Origin: Pratylenchus scribneri
Lineage: Eukaryota > Nematoda > Chromadorea > Rhabditida > Pratylenchidae
Direction: 5' to 3'
DNA length: 64,000 nucleotides
Assembly: GCA_030063045.1 (NCBI GenBank)
Contig: JAQSEB010000008.1
Coordinates: 1,860,001-1,924,000, forward strand
In this document: positions 47,042 to 59,072 of the stretch, piece by piece
Layout of the letters: each line of letters opens with the position of its first letter
How positions within the stretch are numbered: position 1 is the stretch's first letter
The notes under the pieces: model-generated
What the model was told of the DNA's origin: nothing
Databases searched by the model: none
The model's input: only the letters and a program-made list of their open reading frames with translations
Translations under genes and position numbers: made by a program

Positions 47042-49283
47042 ATGGAAACGGATTTGAACATCGTGAAACGATGTATCTCATTTTTGCTAAAACAGGTTTT
47101 ATAAATTGATTTAATTTAATTTTATAATTCAAATCAAATTAAGTTTGATTACAAAAAGATGGAATTAAATGAGAGGACATTGAAAGAATTGGTTTCGACA
47201 ATTCGCAAATTTGATGGAATTATGCCCGCATTTATGGATGTTCTTTTTGGCCATTTGAGGCGAGATGACTGCGATCTTCGGATTGGTATTTTGCTCATCG
47301 CCAATCATTTTTTCCAGCGATCCCATTATTTTCGGCTGGAATTGATTAATTCAATGCAGGTTTATTGGAACAATTTTGTTCTCTAATTTTTAAATTAAAT
47401 TTTAGGATTTCCTTATTTATACACTCGAAATTGACCCTCTTCATTTTCCATTGCCAAATCCGGCCGATGCTGCCGAATTATTGAAAAAGGAAACAATGAA
47501 AATGCTACGGCTATGGATTGAAAAATTTGGTCCTGGATATCCAAAATTACAAAGAATGGCAAATTTTTTGAAAAATTCCAAAAGTTTTGATTGGGAAAAT
47601 TCCGAAGTCAATCTTCAGGTTAATTTCAATTTAATATGGATTATATTTTGGATTAAGATTGATCGAGAACGAGAAGAATTGGATCGATTCCAACGTGAAT
47701 TAAGAGCACGAAAAATTGTTGAAAAATTGTCAAAAATTTTTGATGATTCAAAATCAGAAATTGAACGAATACAAATTGAAGCAAATTCGGTGCTGGAATT
47801 GCTTATTCCTCGATTTTGTTCAATGGAAACCACCAAAAATGATGCCAATGCCAATGGAGGAAATGATGATGAGGTTTAAAAAAAATATTTTAAATTATTT
47901 TTATTCTTCTTAGGCTAAACCATTATTTGCATTTGGTGAATCGACGAATGGAATATCAATTTGCTTAAATCCAAATGAAATTGGACAAATTGAAAGAACA
48001 GAAGAGAATTGTGATTTAATAAATCAACTCAAAGACACCACAAAACAATTGGAACATTGGCATACGAAATTAGGAAAATGGTTAAATTTTAGTAATAATT
48101 CAATGGAATAAAAAATATTTTAAGGATTGGAAAATTAACAGAAATTGGCGATTCATCGTCATTGATGAGGAAATTAATTGATATTAGACGTTTTTTGAAT
48201 GAAGAATTGCAAAAATGTCGGGAAATTAAAATATTTTTGAGCCAAAATGATGAAAAAGAATCATCCGATGATTCGGAGAATGATGATGAATTTTTGGATG
48301 TGGAAGAAAAAGAAGGTCACTTTATATTAATTAATTAATATTTTAAAATAATATTTTAGGCTATGAACCGGGATTTTCTGCTGGCATTGATGAACAAAAA
48401 TCCACTTCGTCGATCGCACCAATTATTTGTTGCAATGAACCAGGGCCAAGCGGAATTCAAAATGTGGTGGTGAATTCATTTGAAAAGAACAATGAGGAAA
48501 AAATCGATAATAAATGTCCACCGAAATTGGCTATGGGATTGGACCTAAAATATTGGGGAGAAAATGGCATAAAACCGGCACAACGAGTCCAAAATCAAGG
48601 AGAAGAACATTGGTGGAGACAAATGGAAAATAAGTAAAAATGTGTAATTAATTATCACAAATTTTGAATGTTTTTAGTGATACTTTGACCGAATCAATGG
48701 AAACATATAATTGCAGGCAAATAACATTTATTAGTCAAAAACCGCCGGAAATTGAGCGAATTTGCCGTGCGCCCTTGCCAAGTGGGAAATTATGTCCACG
48801 GAGTCAAATTCATCGATGCACTTTGCACGGACCAATTATTGAGAGGGATGAACAAGGATTTCCAATCAAAGAACAAAAGTATTAAAATTTTAATAATTTT
48901 ATTAATAAATTAATAAATTTTAGACAAATTGAGAATGAAAAGGGAGGAATAAATGAACAACAAAAACGAAGAGATGAGGAGGAATATTTGCGAGACATTG
49001 AAGCCGTAACCGGAGTTAAATTGGGTGGACCAGAGAAGAGGGTGGCAAAAAATGGAAGAACAGCGAGAATCAGGGAAAAATCCGAGAATTTAAAGACACG
49101 AGAACGATTGAAGGTAAAATTTAATTATTAATGAATTAATTCACATTCAATTCATATTAGACAAAATTGTTTGATAAACGGACGCTGAAAAGGGTGACCA
49201 CCACATTGGAACATATGCAAAAGGCGAGGGCCGAGAGGAATTTTAGTCATCAATTTAATTACACCCTCAGCAATAAAAAATAA
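47042..49283 (+). CDS. UVSSA: UV-stimulated scaffold protein A
   Basis: Nuclear partner of stalled RNA polymerase II that works after CSB/CSA and brings in TFIIH for transcription-coupled repair. Nine exons. The N-terminal VHS/ENTH-like region has LRIGILLIANHFFQRSHYFR and NFLKNSKSFDW. The middle has the acidic block ending VEEKEGYEPGF, equivalent to the human 'EKEGYEP' TFIIH-binding area. The C-terminal part has LAMGLDLKYWGENG and the zinc-binding DUF2043 motif: ICRAPLPSGKLCPRSQIHRC followed by TLHGP, DEQGFP. It ends NFSHQFNYTLSNKK, matching the family's 'FSNQFNYALN'. Start METDLNIVKRCISFLLK at 47042. It converges with cyclin H, with stops 100 bp apart. Confidence 0.92.
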
Positions 49284-49382
49284 TTTCTATTTATTTAAAT
49301 TGTTTTATTTATTTATTATTTGAAATAAAATTGATTTTATTAAAATATGCAAAGAATAAATTAGTATAAAAATTATTTCAAT

Positions 49383-50661
49383 TTAAAATTCATCATCTGA
49401 ATCAAATTCATTCCCAACTCCACCACCACCGGTTGTTTGTTGATGTTCTTTTTCGAATTGTTTTAGTTTTGGAAGTAATCCGGCCAATTTTTGTATGCAA
49501 GCCATGTATTTTTTCTTAAAAATATTTTATGGAATAAATTCAACCATAAATTAATTTTACCTGCAATTTTGTACATTCTTCTTGGCTGGGTTTTTGTGAT
49601 GACTGTTGAAGAACTTTTTCCACAATTTTGTCAATTCGAATTTGCAATTTTTCCAATTTTAATATTTCTTCCGTATTCCTTTCGCCCGTTCCTCCAAAAT
49701 CCACATCAAAAAGCTTTGAAAGGAAATCACGGATGAATTCATTGGATTTTGATTCTAAAATTAATCAAAATTATTTAATTTTTATTCAAAATTGGAACCT
49801 CCAACAATTTTATGAAGGCCAAATTTTACAGCGGCCAGTGCAATTTGTGAAGGAGGAAATAACATCATCGCATCACCGAATAAACAATGCTTAATTTTTT
49901 AAATTATTTTTATTATAAATTTAAAATAAACTCTAAGGAATTCATTTGAACTCGGTCGAATTTCTTCCAAATTAAAATTCATTGACGCAATTTCTGCAGC
50001 CATTATTGCTTTCATTTCAATTAAATGTCCCTCAAAAGGCCGAAACGGTGAATGAATTGTTAAATTGTAGTCAAGTTTGAGCATAATATCCGGTTCCAGT
50101 GTTAAAACCATTTCAATATTTGATTCTCTCGTTCCATTGCTTTAACATTAAATATCTCATATTTATTGATTAAATCAAAAAACCTGAGATTATCAACGAA
50201 ATTATCGATTGAAATGTTGAATTCATCAACTTTGGCTGCCAAATAATAGCAAGCGATCATCAAATTCTTCGGTGAATATTCCAATATTGATTCTTTCAAA
50301 TAAAATCTTTTGAAATAGGCAAAAGCCGTCCATCGCACCGATGGCCACATATCCGGTTTAAAATCATCACTGAATCTAAAATGGAATTTATTAAATAGTG
50401 AATAGTTCAATTCTAACCTAATACCAGCATCCGTAACAATTCGACAAAAATCCAACTCTTCTTGCGGTGTCAAAAATTCCATTTCATTAATTGAATTTGC
50501 ATCAAGAATTGGTGTAAATCTAATCAATATTTAAAATTAATTTATCCGTCAAATAAATTAAACCTGTCAATATATCTTCTATTCGCATAATTTCTTAATT
50601 CATCCAAATCATTTTGGGTGGCAAATATCCATGAGCGTTTTTGTGAACTAGTCGGGAACAT
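49383..50661 (-). CDS. cyh-1: Cyclin H, CAK/TFIIH subunit
   Basis: Regulatory subunit of CDK7 in the CDK-activating kinase and TFIIH, used for Pol II CTD phosphorylation and cell-cycle kinase activation. Start MFPTSSQKRSWIFATQ matches the cyclin H N-terminus. The first cyclin fold is clear: FLTPQEELDFCR, AYFKRFYLKESILEYSPKNL, MIACYYLAAKVDEFN. LDYNLTIHSPFRPFEGHLIE matches the cyclin H 'RPFEG' motif. A second fold follows with LFPPSQIALAAVKFGLHK. The C-terminus contains HQQTTGGGGVGNEFDSDDEF. Seven or so exons. It lies 254 bp downstream of the zinc-finger gene on the same strand and is probably the last gene of a three-gene operon. Confidence 0.93.
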
Positions 50662-50914
50662 CCTCAATATTGAATTTTTTGTAAATTTTCCATTTTTTCA
50701 AAAATATTTATGGTATTATAAACCATTAAGAAAATAGTACAAATATTAAAATTATTTATTGTCTAAATATAGTAAAATTCATCAGCATATTAATTAAAAA
50801 TAACAGTTATGTGTGTGTGTATGAATTAAATCATCGAAAATAACATTTAAAAAAATAAATTCCAAATATAATTTTCATCTTCCAAAACAAATTTCATTCA
50901 TCTTCTTCTTTCTT

Positions 50915-53900
50915 TTATTCTTCTTCATTCCGAATTTCCAGTGGATAGGCATGATCATCATAAATTCCTGCTGAAGCCGCCACATTTTTGGTAGTGTTTT
51001 GCTGTGATGAGCCGGCTGTTTCCATTGAAGTTGAGGCCTCATTTTGAGCATCCATTCCGATTTCTATTAATTAATCAATTTATTTATTTTAACGGTATTA
51101 AAATTTTACCTTCTGGTTCGTTGTCTTTTGGTTTCTCTTCGTTTTCCTTTGGTTGAGGTTGGCGAATAATCTTTTTTGGCGAAAGAATGGCCGATCGAAT
51201 CGGCTTCTTTGGTGATGAATTTGGACTGGGCATATAGCCGGGCAGCATTGGGCCGAGAATATTTCGTTCGTATTTTGGATCAGGAAGATATGGCACCGGA
51301 TTATTCCAACTGACAATTTTGCCGGTGGAATACATGATACGCCCCGGTGAATATGGGTCAACCAGCTGAGTGAGCATATCAGCCTAAATAAAACAATTTT
51401 AAATCGTAAATAATTTGTACAAAACAAAAACCTTTTCTTTGTCCATGCATGGATTGCCAGGATTGATGAATTCTTCGGGTGCCAAATTCAGCTTTTCACA
51501 ATAACGATACATCAAATGGATTCGCATGTCCGAACAATAAAATGCACCGGCATCGCAAAGTGAACATCTTTTTAAATATTGATTAAAATATATTTTAATA
51601 ATAATTAATTACCTCATACGAATTATACGAATATGGGAGGTCATATGGCGATGACCATTCTAAAATTAATTGTAAAATTGTCAAAAATGTTTTGTTTAAT
51701 GCACTAACCTTGACATTCTTCAACAATTCGCCACATTCCCCGCATTGACACGGTCCATCTGACATTTCATTTTGGTTGAACAGCAATTTTAATGGCTTGA
51801 AAAATAAATCGCGTTGAGTCTCCGTCAAATAAATTGGAACTACGGACAAATCCTAAATTCATCAAAATTTAAAGGAATAATTTTAACAAAAATGTACTTT
51901 TGGCTTTGGTGGCGGCGGTGGACGCAATGACGGTGTTTTTTGCAATTTTCCTGCCAATGAAGTGGTCACATTTGTACTAATCACGGATAATCCATCGCCC
52001 TCTTGAAGTTCATTCAAATTTTGCTTTCGACGTGAAGGTTCTGCAAATTTTAATTATTTTAAATGATTATTTCGCTAAAAATATACCTGAAAGGAAGCTC
52101 CGTTTTTGTTTGTCTGCATTTTTCAGCATGCGGGCCTTTGGTGAATAGAGGATCAATTCTTCTTTGTAACGGTCCGTAAGCAATGAAGGCAATTTGCTTT
52201 TGTTTGAAGAATGAGGGGTTGGCATCACATCACTGTTCGATTTATTGTCAATTTTCCTAAATATTTTAAATATTTCGTTTGAATTTAAATTAAACCCTGT
52301 GTCCGTGTTTGCTTGACCATTGGTGGAAGACAATTCCGATGGAGGAGTGGTCGATCCTTCATTGCTCTTTTCCTTCTCCCCTTCTTGTTTATCATTCATT
52401 TTAATCGATTCCGGCAGCACAAAATCCGTAATTTCTGACTCTTTGGCCGACTTTTCTTTATTTCCGGTTGGCGGTTCGAATCGCATTTTCTTCCATTTGA
52501 ATTTGCTTTTGGTATTTGGCAATTCCTTGTCGGTTGCGGATGCTAACTTCCTCTTTTGGGCACTTTGAAGTTTTTCCATTTCTCGGCTTGCTGTGTCCAA
52601 TAATTCCTTCACTGTTGCTGACACTAAAAAAACAAAACATTAAACTATAAAATAATTCCCATACTAATGGTAGTTCTTTTTGCCGCTGCCGATGTCGATC
52701 CACTGCCACCACTCCCACCATTCACAAGGTCATTATAATCTTCATATTTTTTGTTCGGTTTTCTCGACCGGGGCGAACGGCTCAATGCCATTGATGATGA
52801 AATTGGCCCTTCTCCCATTGCACTGTCGCCATCCGATTCTTTTGTCTTCTCCTTTTCACGTGGCGCCTTCGAATTCAATAACTATAAAAATCTAATGTAT
52901 AAAAATTATATTAATTTAGAGAAAAACCTGATCAATTTTCCTTGCTTCTTCCTCATCAATGATTTGATGGCCAATTTGATTGGACGGACTATTCTTATCA
53001 CTTTTCCCGGAAAAGTCATTTCCTTCTGTTTCCTTCGATGCCTCAATCCATTTTTTAAGAGCAAATGCCGCAGAAAGTTGCTAAAAATGAATGTGTAAAT
53101 ATTTCATTAAAATATTCTCCTCACCTGTTCATGTTCTTCTTCTCCACTAAATTTCAAATTGGGAATTTTATTTGTCCTTGTTCCTCTCTTTCCATTAACA
53201 ATTCCATTCGTTGTTTTATCCTCCGTCTCCTTTGATTGTTGTTTAAGTTCTTTTGCTTCCTCAGCAATTTCGGCATCAGAAAGTGGACTAAGACTTCGGG
53301 CACGATAATTTTGTGCCTCCTAAAAATTGAATATTTTTTTAATTCGAAATGGATTTTATTTAAAATATTTTCAATTATCATCCATAAAATTCTAATTTTT
53401 TTGGACAAATTATCTATTTTCGCGTTTGGTAAAATGTGCCAAAAATATTTGAATTGTTTAATCAATAAAATCATTCAACATTTTGCCAAATATATGAGAA
53501 TTAAATAAATTCAAAAGAGATAAACAAGCATCAAAAAATGGAATAATATGATTGATTGATGACCGAATATTGAATAAATCAATGATTTTTGGTTAACAAA
53601 TAAAGAGAAGAAACATACCTTCCGCTTTGATGGGTCAGAATTGAATTGTTCCAAACGATATTTGATATGTTGGGCAAGCACCGTTGAATGCATCGCATTA
53701 AAGTGTTTTTGCAGACCATTGAGCCTAAAATAATTATCTTTGATCTAATATTTTAATTTAATAACGTTTTGAATGGATGAACATCGCAAAGGAAGCATTG
53801 AATATTCGTTGATGATTTCTTCAATAATGAACTTTCGGCGTAATCAATTTGGTGTTGGATTGCAAGATGATGAGCCAATTCGGCCAAATGATGAAACGGT

Positions 53901-54937
53901 TGTTGATTATTTTTGACACATCTAAAATAGAAAATAAATTAAATTAATATTAAATTATTTAAATTGACCTGATATCTTCGCATCGCAATTTTATGAAATC
54001 AACGGGCATTGCGGATGGAATTCGTTCAACAATTGCAATCTAAACACATTTAATTTAGTAATTTATTAATTTATATTTAATAAATTACCTCTTCTCCGGT
54101 TAATTCACGTGTGTTCCCATCCTCTTTGTCCTTCTTCACCAAATAATTTGATCTACGCCGTCGAAGCTGCATTTCACCATAGCGAGTTGAATTTTCACTG
54201 GGCATCACCAAAACCACTCGATCATCGGGAATGCGGTCTTTGATTGCCAATCCAGTTGGAAGTTGCTCAACAATCTTATTAAATATTTTTAAATTAGCCA
54301 ATGATTTTTATGAAATTACCTGCTTTCCATCCACTATGGAGGTTTTAGCCGTAGGACGAACAATTTTCGGCAACGTTTGAACTTCAATATTGGACTAAAA
54401 ATATTTTCTATTATTCTCACTAATGTAATTTTTACCTTTGTTCGATCAAGATGTAAATTGACCGCACGAATATGTTTTGATACACTATTAGCTGGGTTGA
54501 AACGTCTCAAACGATTGTTCCTTGTGCTTCTCTTTGGAACAGCAACAGCACTTTCACCTTTATCGCTCTCACGTTTATTTTGCTCATTTACACCTTTATT
54601 TTTTATTTTAATTAATTTACATTTATTTACTTTGTTTTGCTATCTCAAGTTGTTCTGCTTGAATTGTTGACTGCAATGAACGACAAATTGTTCGCTTATG
54701 AGCCACAAAATTTATGATGGATCGAAATAGTGCCCGGCAACAACTAAAATAAACATTGTATTTAATAAATATTATTTGTTACCTGCACTCGTAAATCATG
54801 GAACATTCATTCTTCAGCAAATTTTTGACTTCGTCCGTTCCGTTTTGATAATATCGCACAACCGCATCAACGCCATCTCCAGCTGCATTCAAATTTGGTA
54901 TCTGCACACCCGGATCCTTGACGTAATTTAATGACAT
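50915..54937 (-). CDS. Large nuclear-type protein with a C2H2-like zinc finger, family not recognised
   Basis: About 17 exons on the minus strand, roughly 850 residues. Start MSLNYVKDPGVQIPNLNAAG. Notable parts: CSMIYECRCCRALFRSIINF, HKRTICRSLQSTIQAEQLEI; RPTAKTSIVDGKQ; DRIPDDRVVLVMPSENSTRY; a finger-like IQCFLCDVHPFKTLNGLQKH followed by FNAMH (C-X2-C-X12-H-X4-H); long basic/acidic disordered stretches with PPPPPKPK; a second Cys cluster CQCGECGELL and RCSLCDAGAFYC; then DPYSPGRIMYSTGKIVSWNN and AILSPKKIIRQPQ; end PLEIRNEEE. This fits a nuclear, chromatin-associated protein, but that is inference. It sits between the Alba-like gene (183 bp upstream) and cyclin H (253 bp downstream). Confidence 0.65.
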
Positions 54938-55120
54938 TTGTATTGGTATCAATCAATAATGACTAAAATTGGTTAAGATTCTGTAATAAAAATTATAAAA
55001 CAAATGTAATGTAAAGTATTGTAGACATGTAATATATACATATAATCAATAAGAAAACAAATTTTATTGCAACTTTTATTTTATTGATGTGATAATGGTG
55101 TTTTTATTGTTTAAAAGGAA

Positions 55121-55713
55121 TCATCTTGGACGTTTATTTGGTCTTTTCCATTTATTTTCCCGTTTCAATCGTGGTGTCGTCCGTATTGTATTAGGTTTCT
55201 TCTTTGTTGGTTGGGCTTGCAACATCTCTGATTCCATCTGTTGATTTGTTTGTTGACTGAAAATGAAAAAAACAATGTTGGATTTTGCTAACTAACTTGC
55301 CTTGAACATTGATGCTCGTCCGAATATTGTTTTTTCGAGATCATAATGAAAATTTCAGGAACGCGTTGTTCAGTGATTTTTTCATTAGTATTGGCCTCAG
55401 ATGTTGGTTCCGCTGATGAGCTGGGAATAATCATAGTACTTCTGATTATATTCCATTGGAATAAGGGAATTTGTGTTTTTTTCTTCAGCACTTCTACAAA
55501 TGATATGCACTTCTCACAGCCCTCTTCAATTCCATGAAAAATTATATTTGCTGTTGATGTCTAAATTTATTATATGATATTGAATTATTAATTTAGGCAT
55601 ACCTGTAATTCCTTATTCACTCTCGACAGAATCCTATCAAATTTTGTATGCTTCTTTATCTCGAATTGTAAAAAATTATCGCAAACACCCACAGGAAATG
55701 GTGGTGATGACAT
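55121..55713 (-). CDS. Alba/Rpp25-like RNA-binding protein (RNase P/MRP subunit candidate)
   Basis: Three to four exons. Start MSSPPFPVGVCDNFLQFEIK. The Alba fold is suggested by ILSRVNKELQ, then NIIFHGIEEGCEKCISFVEV, LKKKTQIPLFQWN and the closing strand ITEQRVPEIFIMIS, which parallel the human RPP25 'G.A..K.VSCAEI(V)KR' and 'RHVPAVWVLLS'. The C-terminus is basic (TTPRLKRENKWKRPNKRPR), common in Rpp25/Rpp20 relatives. The likely role is in RNase P/MRP; this rests on recalled family patterns. It is probably the first gene of the leftward operon and divergent from ELP4. Confidence 0.65.
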
Positions 55714-56184
55714 AAGTATTATCAAAATATCTCAAAAAACAATCTAAATTTTTTTTCAAGTAATTTCAATTAAATTATCAAAATATAAGTCATCATCATC
55801 GTCATTTTTCGATGTTAAAGGTGTTGGATGGATGTTGGATGCTTATTACTCTTGCTGCTGGCTGCTGCTTGGATCGATCGATCGATAATCGATTATTCTT
55901 TTTTCGCTTCAAAACCAAAAATTTTAATACAGTAATTATAATTTACATAATCATTTTTCATGATTAGTTTAGCGTTTAGTCCATGCCAGCCATTACGCAT
56001 TGCCCTTGTGTTGTTGAAGCATTTGTTTACTAATTTTATTAGTGTTAGAAATTCGAATCATAAACCGCTTTTTAGCAAATAGATTTGACTCGAAATAACA
56101 GATCCAGAGCACATTTATTTTCTTATTTCACATATAAAAAACTCAATAAAACGAAGATGCAAGTAATTTTAGATTATTTATGAT
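55714..56184. promoter_or_regulatory. Divergent intergenic region between two likely operons
   Basis: 471 bp separating the Alba-like (minus) and ELP4 (plus) start codons. Contains GATCGATCGATCGATAATCG at 55873-55892, a GCTGCTGGCTGCTGC stretch and an acceptor-like AATTTTAG at 56165-56172. A short upstream frame starts at ATG 56156. It probably carries the promoters of both gene clusters. Confidence 0.45.
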
Positions 56185-57349
56185 ATGAATCGAAAAATCA
56201 AAAATGATTCACTTGGTATTGAATGTTTGGACGATTTAATTGGAATTGGTACAGCAGGTGCAACTATTCTTCATTCACTCATTTTATTGGATGAAAATCG
56301 GACAAATGGAAGATATGCTACATCGATACAAAGGTTGATTTTAATCTAAATTAATCACAACATATCTAATTTTATTTAAGATGCTTCATTGCTGAAGGAT
56401 ATGACCAAAACAATGATATATTTATAGCAGGAGCTTCTCAAGAAAGAATAATTAATATGCTACAAAAATTGCCAAAGAAATGTGAAAAAAGTCCGACTGA
56501 AGAAACTGCTACATCTATTACAAGTTCAACAAATGAGGATTTTAAAATTGCCTGGCGCTATAAAAATGTTTTGCCCCATCAAACTTCAAATGGTAATCTT
56601 TCCGAAACTGACAATCATAAGGTAAAATGACAAAATATTACTTTAATTAAATGTTATTTCTATTTAGTTTGATTTATCGCAAGTCGATCCTGATTTTAAT
56701 TTCCAAAAGGCAAAAGAAGATTGGATTTTCAATTTCAACGGAGGACAACCTTCATTATATTCGCTCTGGAATGCCATTTACCAAAAAATTACGAATCCAA
56801 TTTATGCGATAAATCGAAAAAATTCACATACAATTCGAATTGTTCTCAGCGATTTGTCCGCACCAATTTGGAGTGATTTGGATTATTTACCTTTATTCCT
56901 TGCATATTTAAAATCATATTCCAGGTATTTTTTCAAAATTTTATATAAAAATTTTAATATTAAAGACATTCAAATATGATTGTACTAATTTCATTGGATT
57001 CTTTATTGCTCAAAAATACAATTTATAATAATTGCATTCAATATATGGATGTGCATTTTCAACTTCAGAAAATGGAAGAAGATGAGCAAATAAAATTGCA
57101 TTTAAGGCACCGAATTGATGGAGGTAAAGCAATCTTATTACTATTTAATTATGAACTATTTTAGGGCGTTTCTTTGTCCACAAATTGCCCACAATTGTTT
57201 CGGCTGCGCCAATTCATTTTCCTCTTTCAATTGATTTGCTGTTTTCATTGAGGAGGAATTTCTTCGAGATTAAAATATTACACCTTCCACCGGCAATTGG
57301 AGAAGATAATAAAACAAAAATGGCTTGTCAATCATTTGTTGAATTTTAA
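56185..57349 (+). CDS. elpc-4: Elongator complex protein 4
   Basis: RecA-like subunit of the Elp456 ring of Elongator, which supports wobble-uridine modification of tRNA. Five to six exons. The start MNRKIKNDSLGIECLDDLIG is followed by GIGTAGATILHSLILLDENR, the degenerate P-loop of ELP4 (no Lys). Then ERIINMLQKLPKKCE; KIAWRYKNVLPHQ, the family's IAWRY motif; IRIVLSDLSAPIWSDLDYLP; and at the end FEIKILHLPPAIGED, matching 'LHLPP'. About 300 residues, slightly shorter than human. It is first in the rightward cluster; MTG1 begins 121 bp after its stop. Confidence 0.88.
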
Positions 57350-57470
57350 TTTTGTTAAATAAAATTACAAAATAAATTATTTATTTCCAAAATTTGATTG
57401 AATTCATATTAAAATATCATTTTCGATTGCAAATCATTTTAAATGAATTATTTCGCTTTGTTTTAGTAGG

Positions 57471-58939
57471 ATGCTATTAAACATATTAAAAAGAGGTTAT
57501 TTCATCTCCTCAATACGATTTTTATCAGCCTCAACTTCAAAATTGGCTATTAGAACGGATGATAGATTTTTGGATTTCGTTTCGAGGGAAAAATATGTTC
57601 TCCCAGCTAATTTTGATCGGAAAGATTGGTAAATTAATAAATTTAAACTTAAATTAACAAAATCAAATTCAGGTATCCAAAGCATATGGGCGTACAAATG
57701 AAAGTAATGGAAGCAAAATTGCGCTCAGTCGATTTGATATTGGAAGTACATGATGGTAATAAATGTCACAAAATGTCATTTTAAATCGATTAAATTTAGC
57801 TAGAGTGGCAATAACTGGAAGAAATCCAACATTTGGCACCAGGCTTTATTCCATTAGGCCTCATATTCTTGTGCTTAACAAAAAAGATTTGGTGAATATG
57901 GAAAGATATAGGTAAAATATTAAAATTAATTAATTTCTTCTTTTCCATTTATTAGAAAACCAGTTGAAGATTATTACAAAGAAAAAGGAATTGAAAATAT
58001 TTTTTGGACTGATTGCACCGAAAGAATTGGCTCCCAGTGGGACAAATTAAGAACTAAATTGTTGGAATTATTGCAAAAAGAAATGCGATTCAATCGAACA
58101 GTCAAAACGGAATATCAAATTATGGTCGTCGGAATTCCAAATGTAAATAATTTTAATAAGCAAATATAATCCATTTTAATATTTAAGGTTGGCAAATCAT
58201 CGCTGATAAATTCATTGAGAAAAAATAATTTGGGATTTGAAAAGGCCGTAGTCGAAGGTCCATACCCAGGTGTGACTGTCCGTGTACAAAATAAAGTAAA
58301 AATTTGGTAATTTTACTTCTTTAAAATTATATAAAAATATTAAAATTTAAGGGATCGTCCGAAAATTTACATTTTGGATACACCCGGAGTCCTAAATCCT
58401 TGGTTTAATTTAAATAAAATTCATCAAATAATATTTTTTTAGGGTCCATAATGTCGATGAAGCAATGAAATTGGCTGTTTGCAATTTAATTCTCGAAAGT
58501 TCAACAAAACCGTATTTTGTGGCTGATTATTTACTTTTTTACATGAACAAGTATTTATTCTCTTTATAAATAAATTGTATTTTATTTTTAAGACATAGGG
58601 ACTTTTCCTATGTGGATGTTCTTGGAATGGATGCACCCAGCGATGACATCAATAAAGTTCTCATTCATTGCTGCCAAAACAAAAATTTGAGATTGAAATT
58701 GAGAAATCATTTCGAAAATAAAATGAACACTTCCAATGAAATTTGGGATATTAATTCCGGCATTGAATATTTCTTGAAATTATTCAGATCAGAGAAATTT
58801 TCTGACAAATTTTTGGATAGAGATTTACTGTGAGTTTGAGCCAAAAAATTGTTAAATAATTTAATTATTTTTTAGGGGATTCAGAGATTCATTTATCAAT
58901 TCACGAAAAATAAAGAAGGAAGAAAGAAAAATAAGTTGA
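57471..58939 (+). CDS. mtg-1: Mitochondrial ribosome-associated GTPase 1 (circularly permuted GTPase)
   Basis: Assists assembly of the mitochondrial large ribosomal subunit at the inner membrane. Seven exons. The N-terminus MLLNILKRGYFISSIRFLSA looks like a mitochondrial import peptide. G motifs occur in the permuted order: NKKDLV (G4, near 57880), then VVGIPNVGKSSLINSLR (G1, near 58130-58220), GPYPGVT (G2), ILDTPGVLNPW (G3). WYPKHMGVQMKVMEAKLRSV is the conserved N-terminal block of this family. It ends at TGA 58937-58939. An acceptor-like CTTTGTTTTAG lies 4 bp before the ATG and the gene is 121 bp downstream of ELP4, as expected for a trans-spliced operon gene. Confidence 0.93.
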
Positions 58940-59072
58940 TTTTTAATTATTGTTCATTTTTTTTTTAAATTTTTATAAATTATTTCGACAAATATTTTTG
59001 TAAAATTTAAAGTTCATTTTCTATAATACTTATTAAAATGAATTTCAATGGAATTAATACAATTTAGAAGAT

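Noticed and set aside
55873..55892. GATCGATCGATCGATAATCG as a specific operator
   Set aside because: A short simple repeat with no partner copy. I cannot assign a binding factor.
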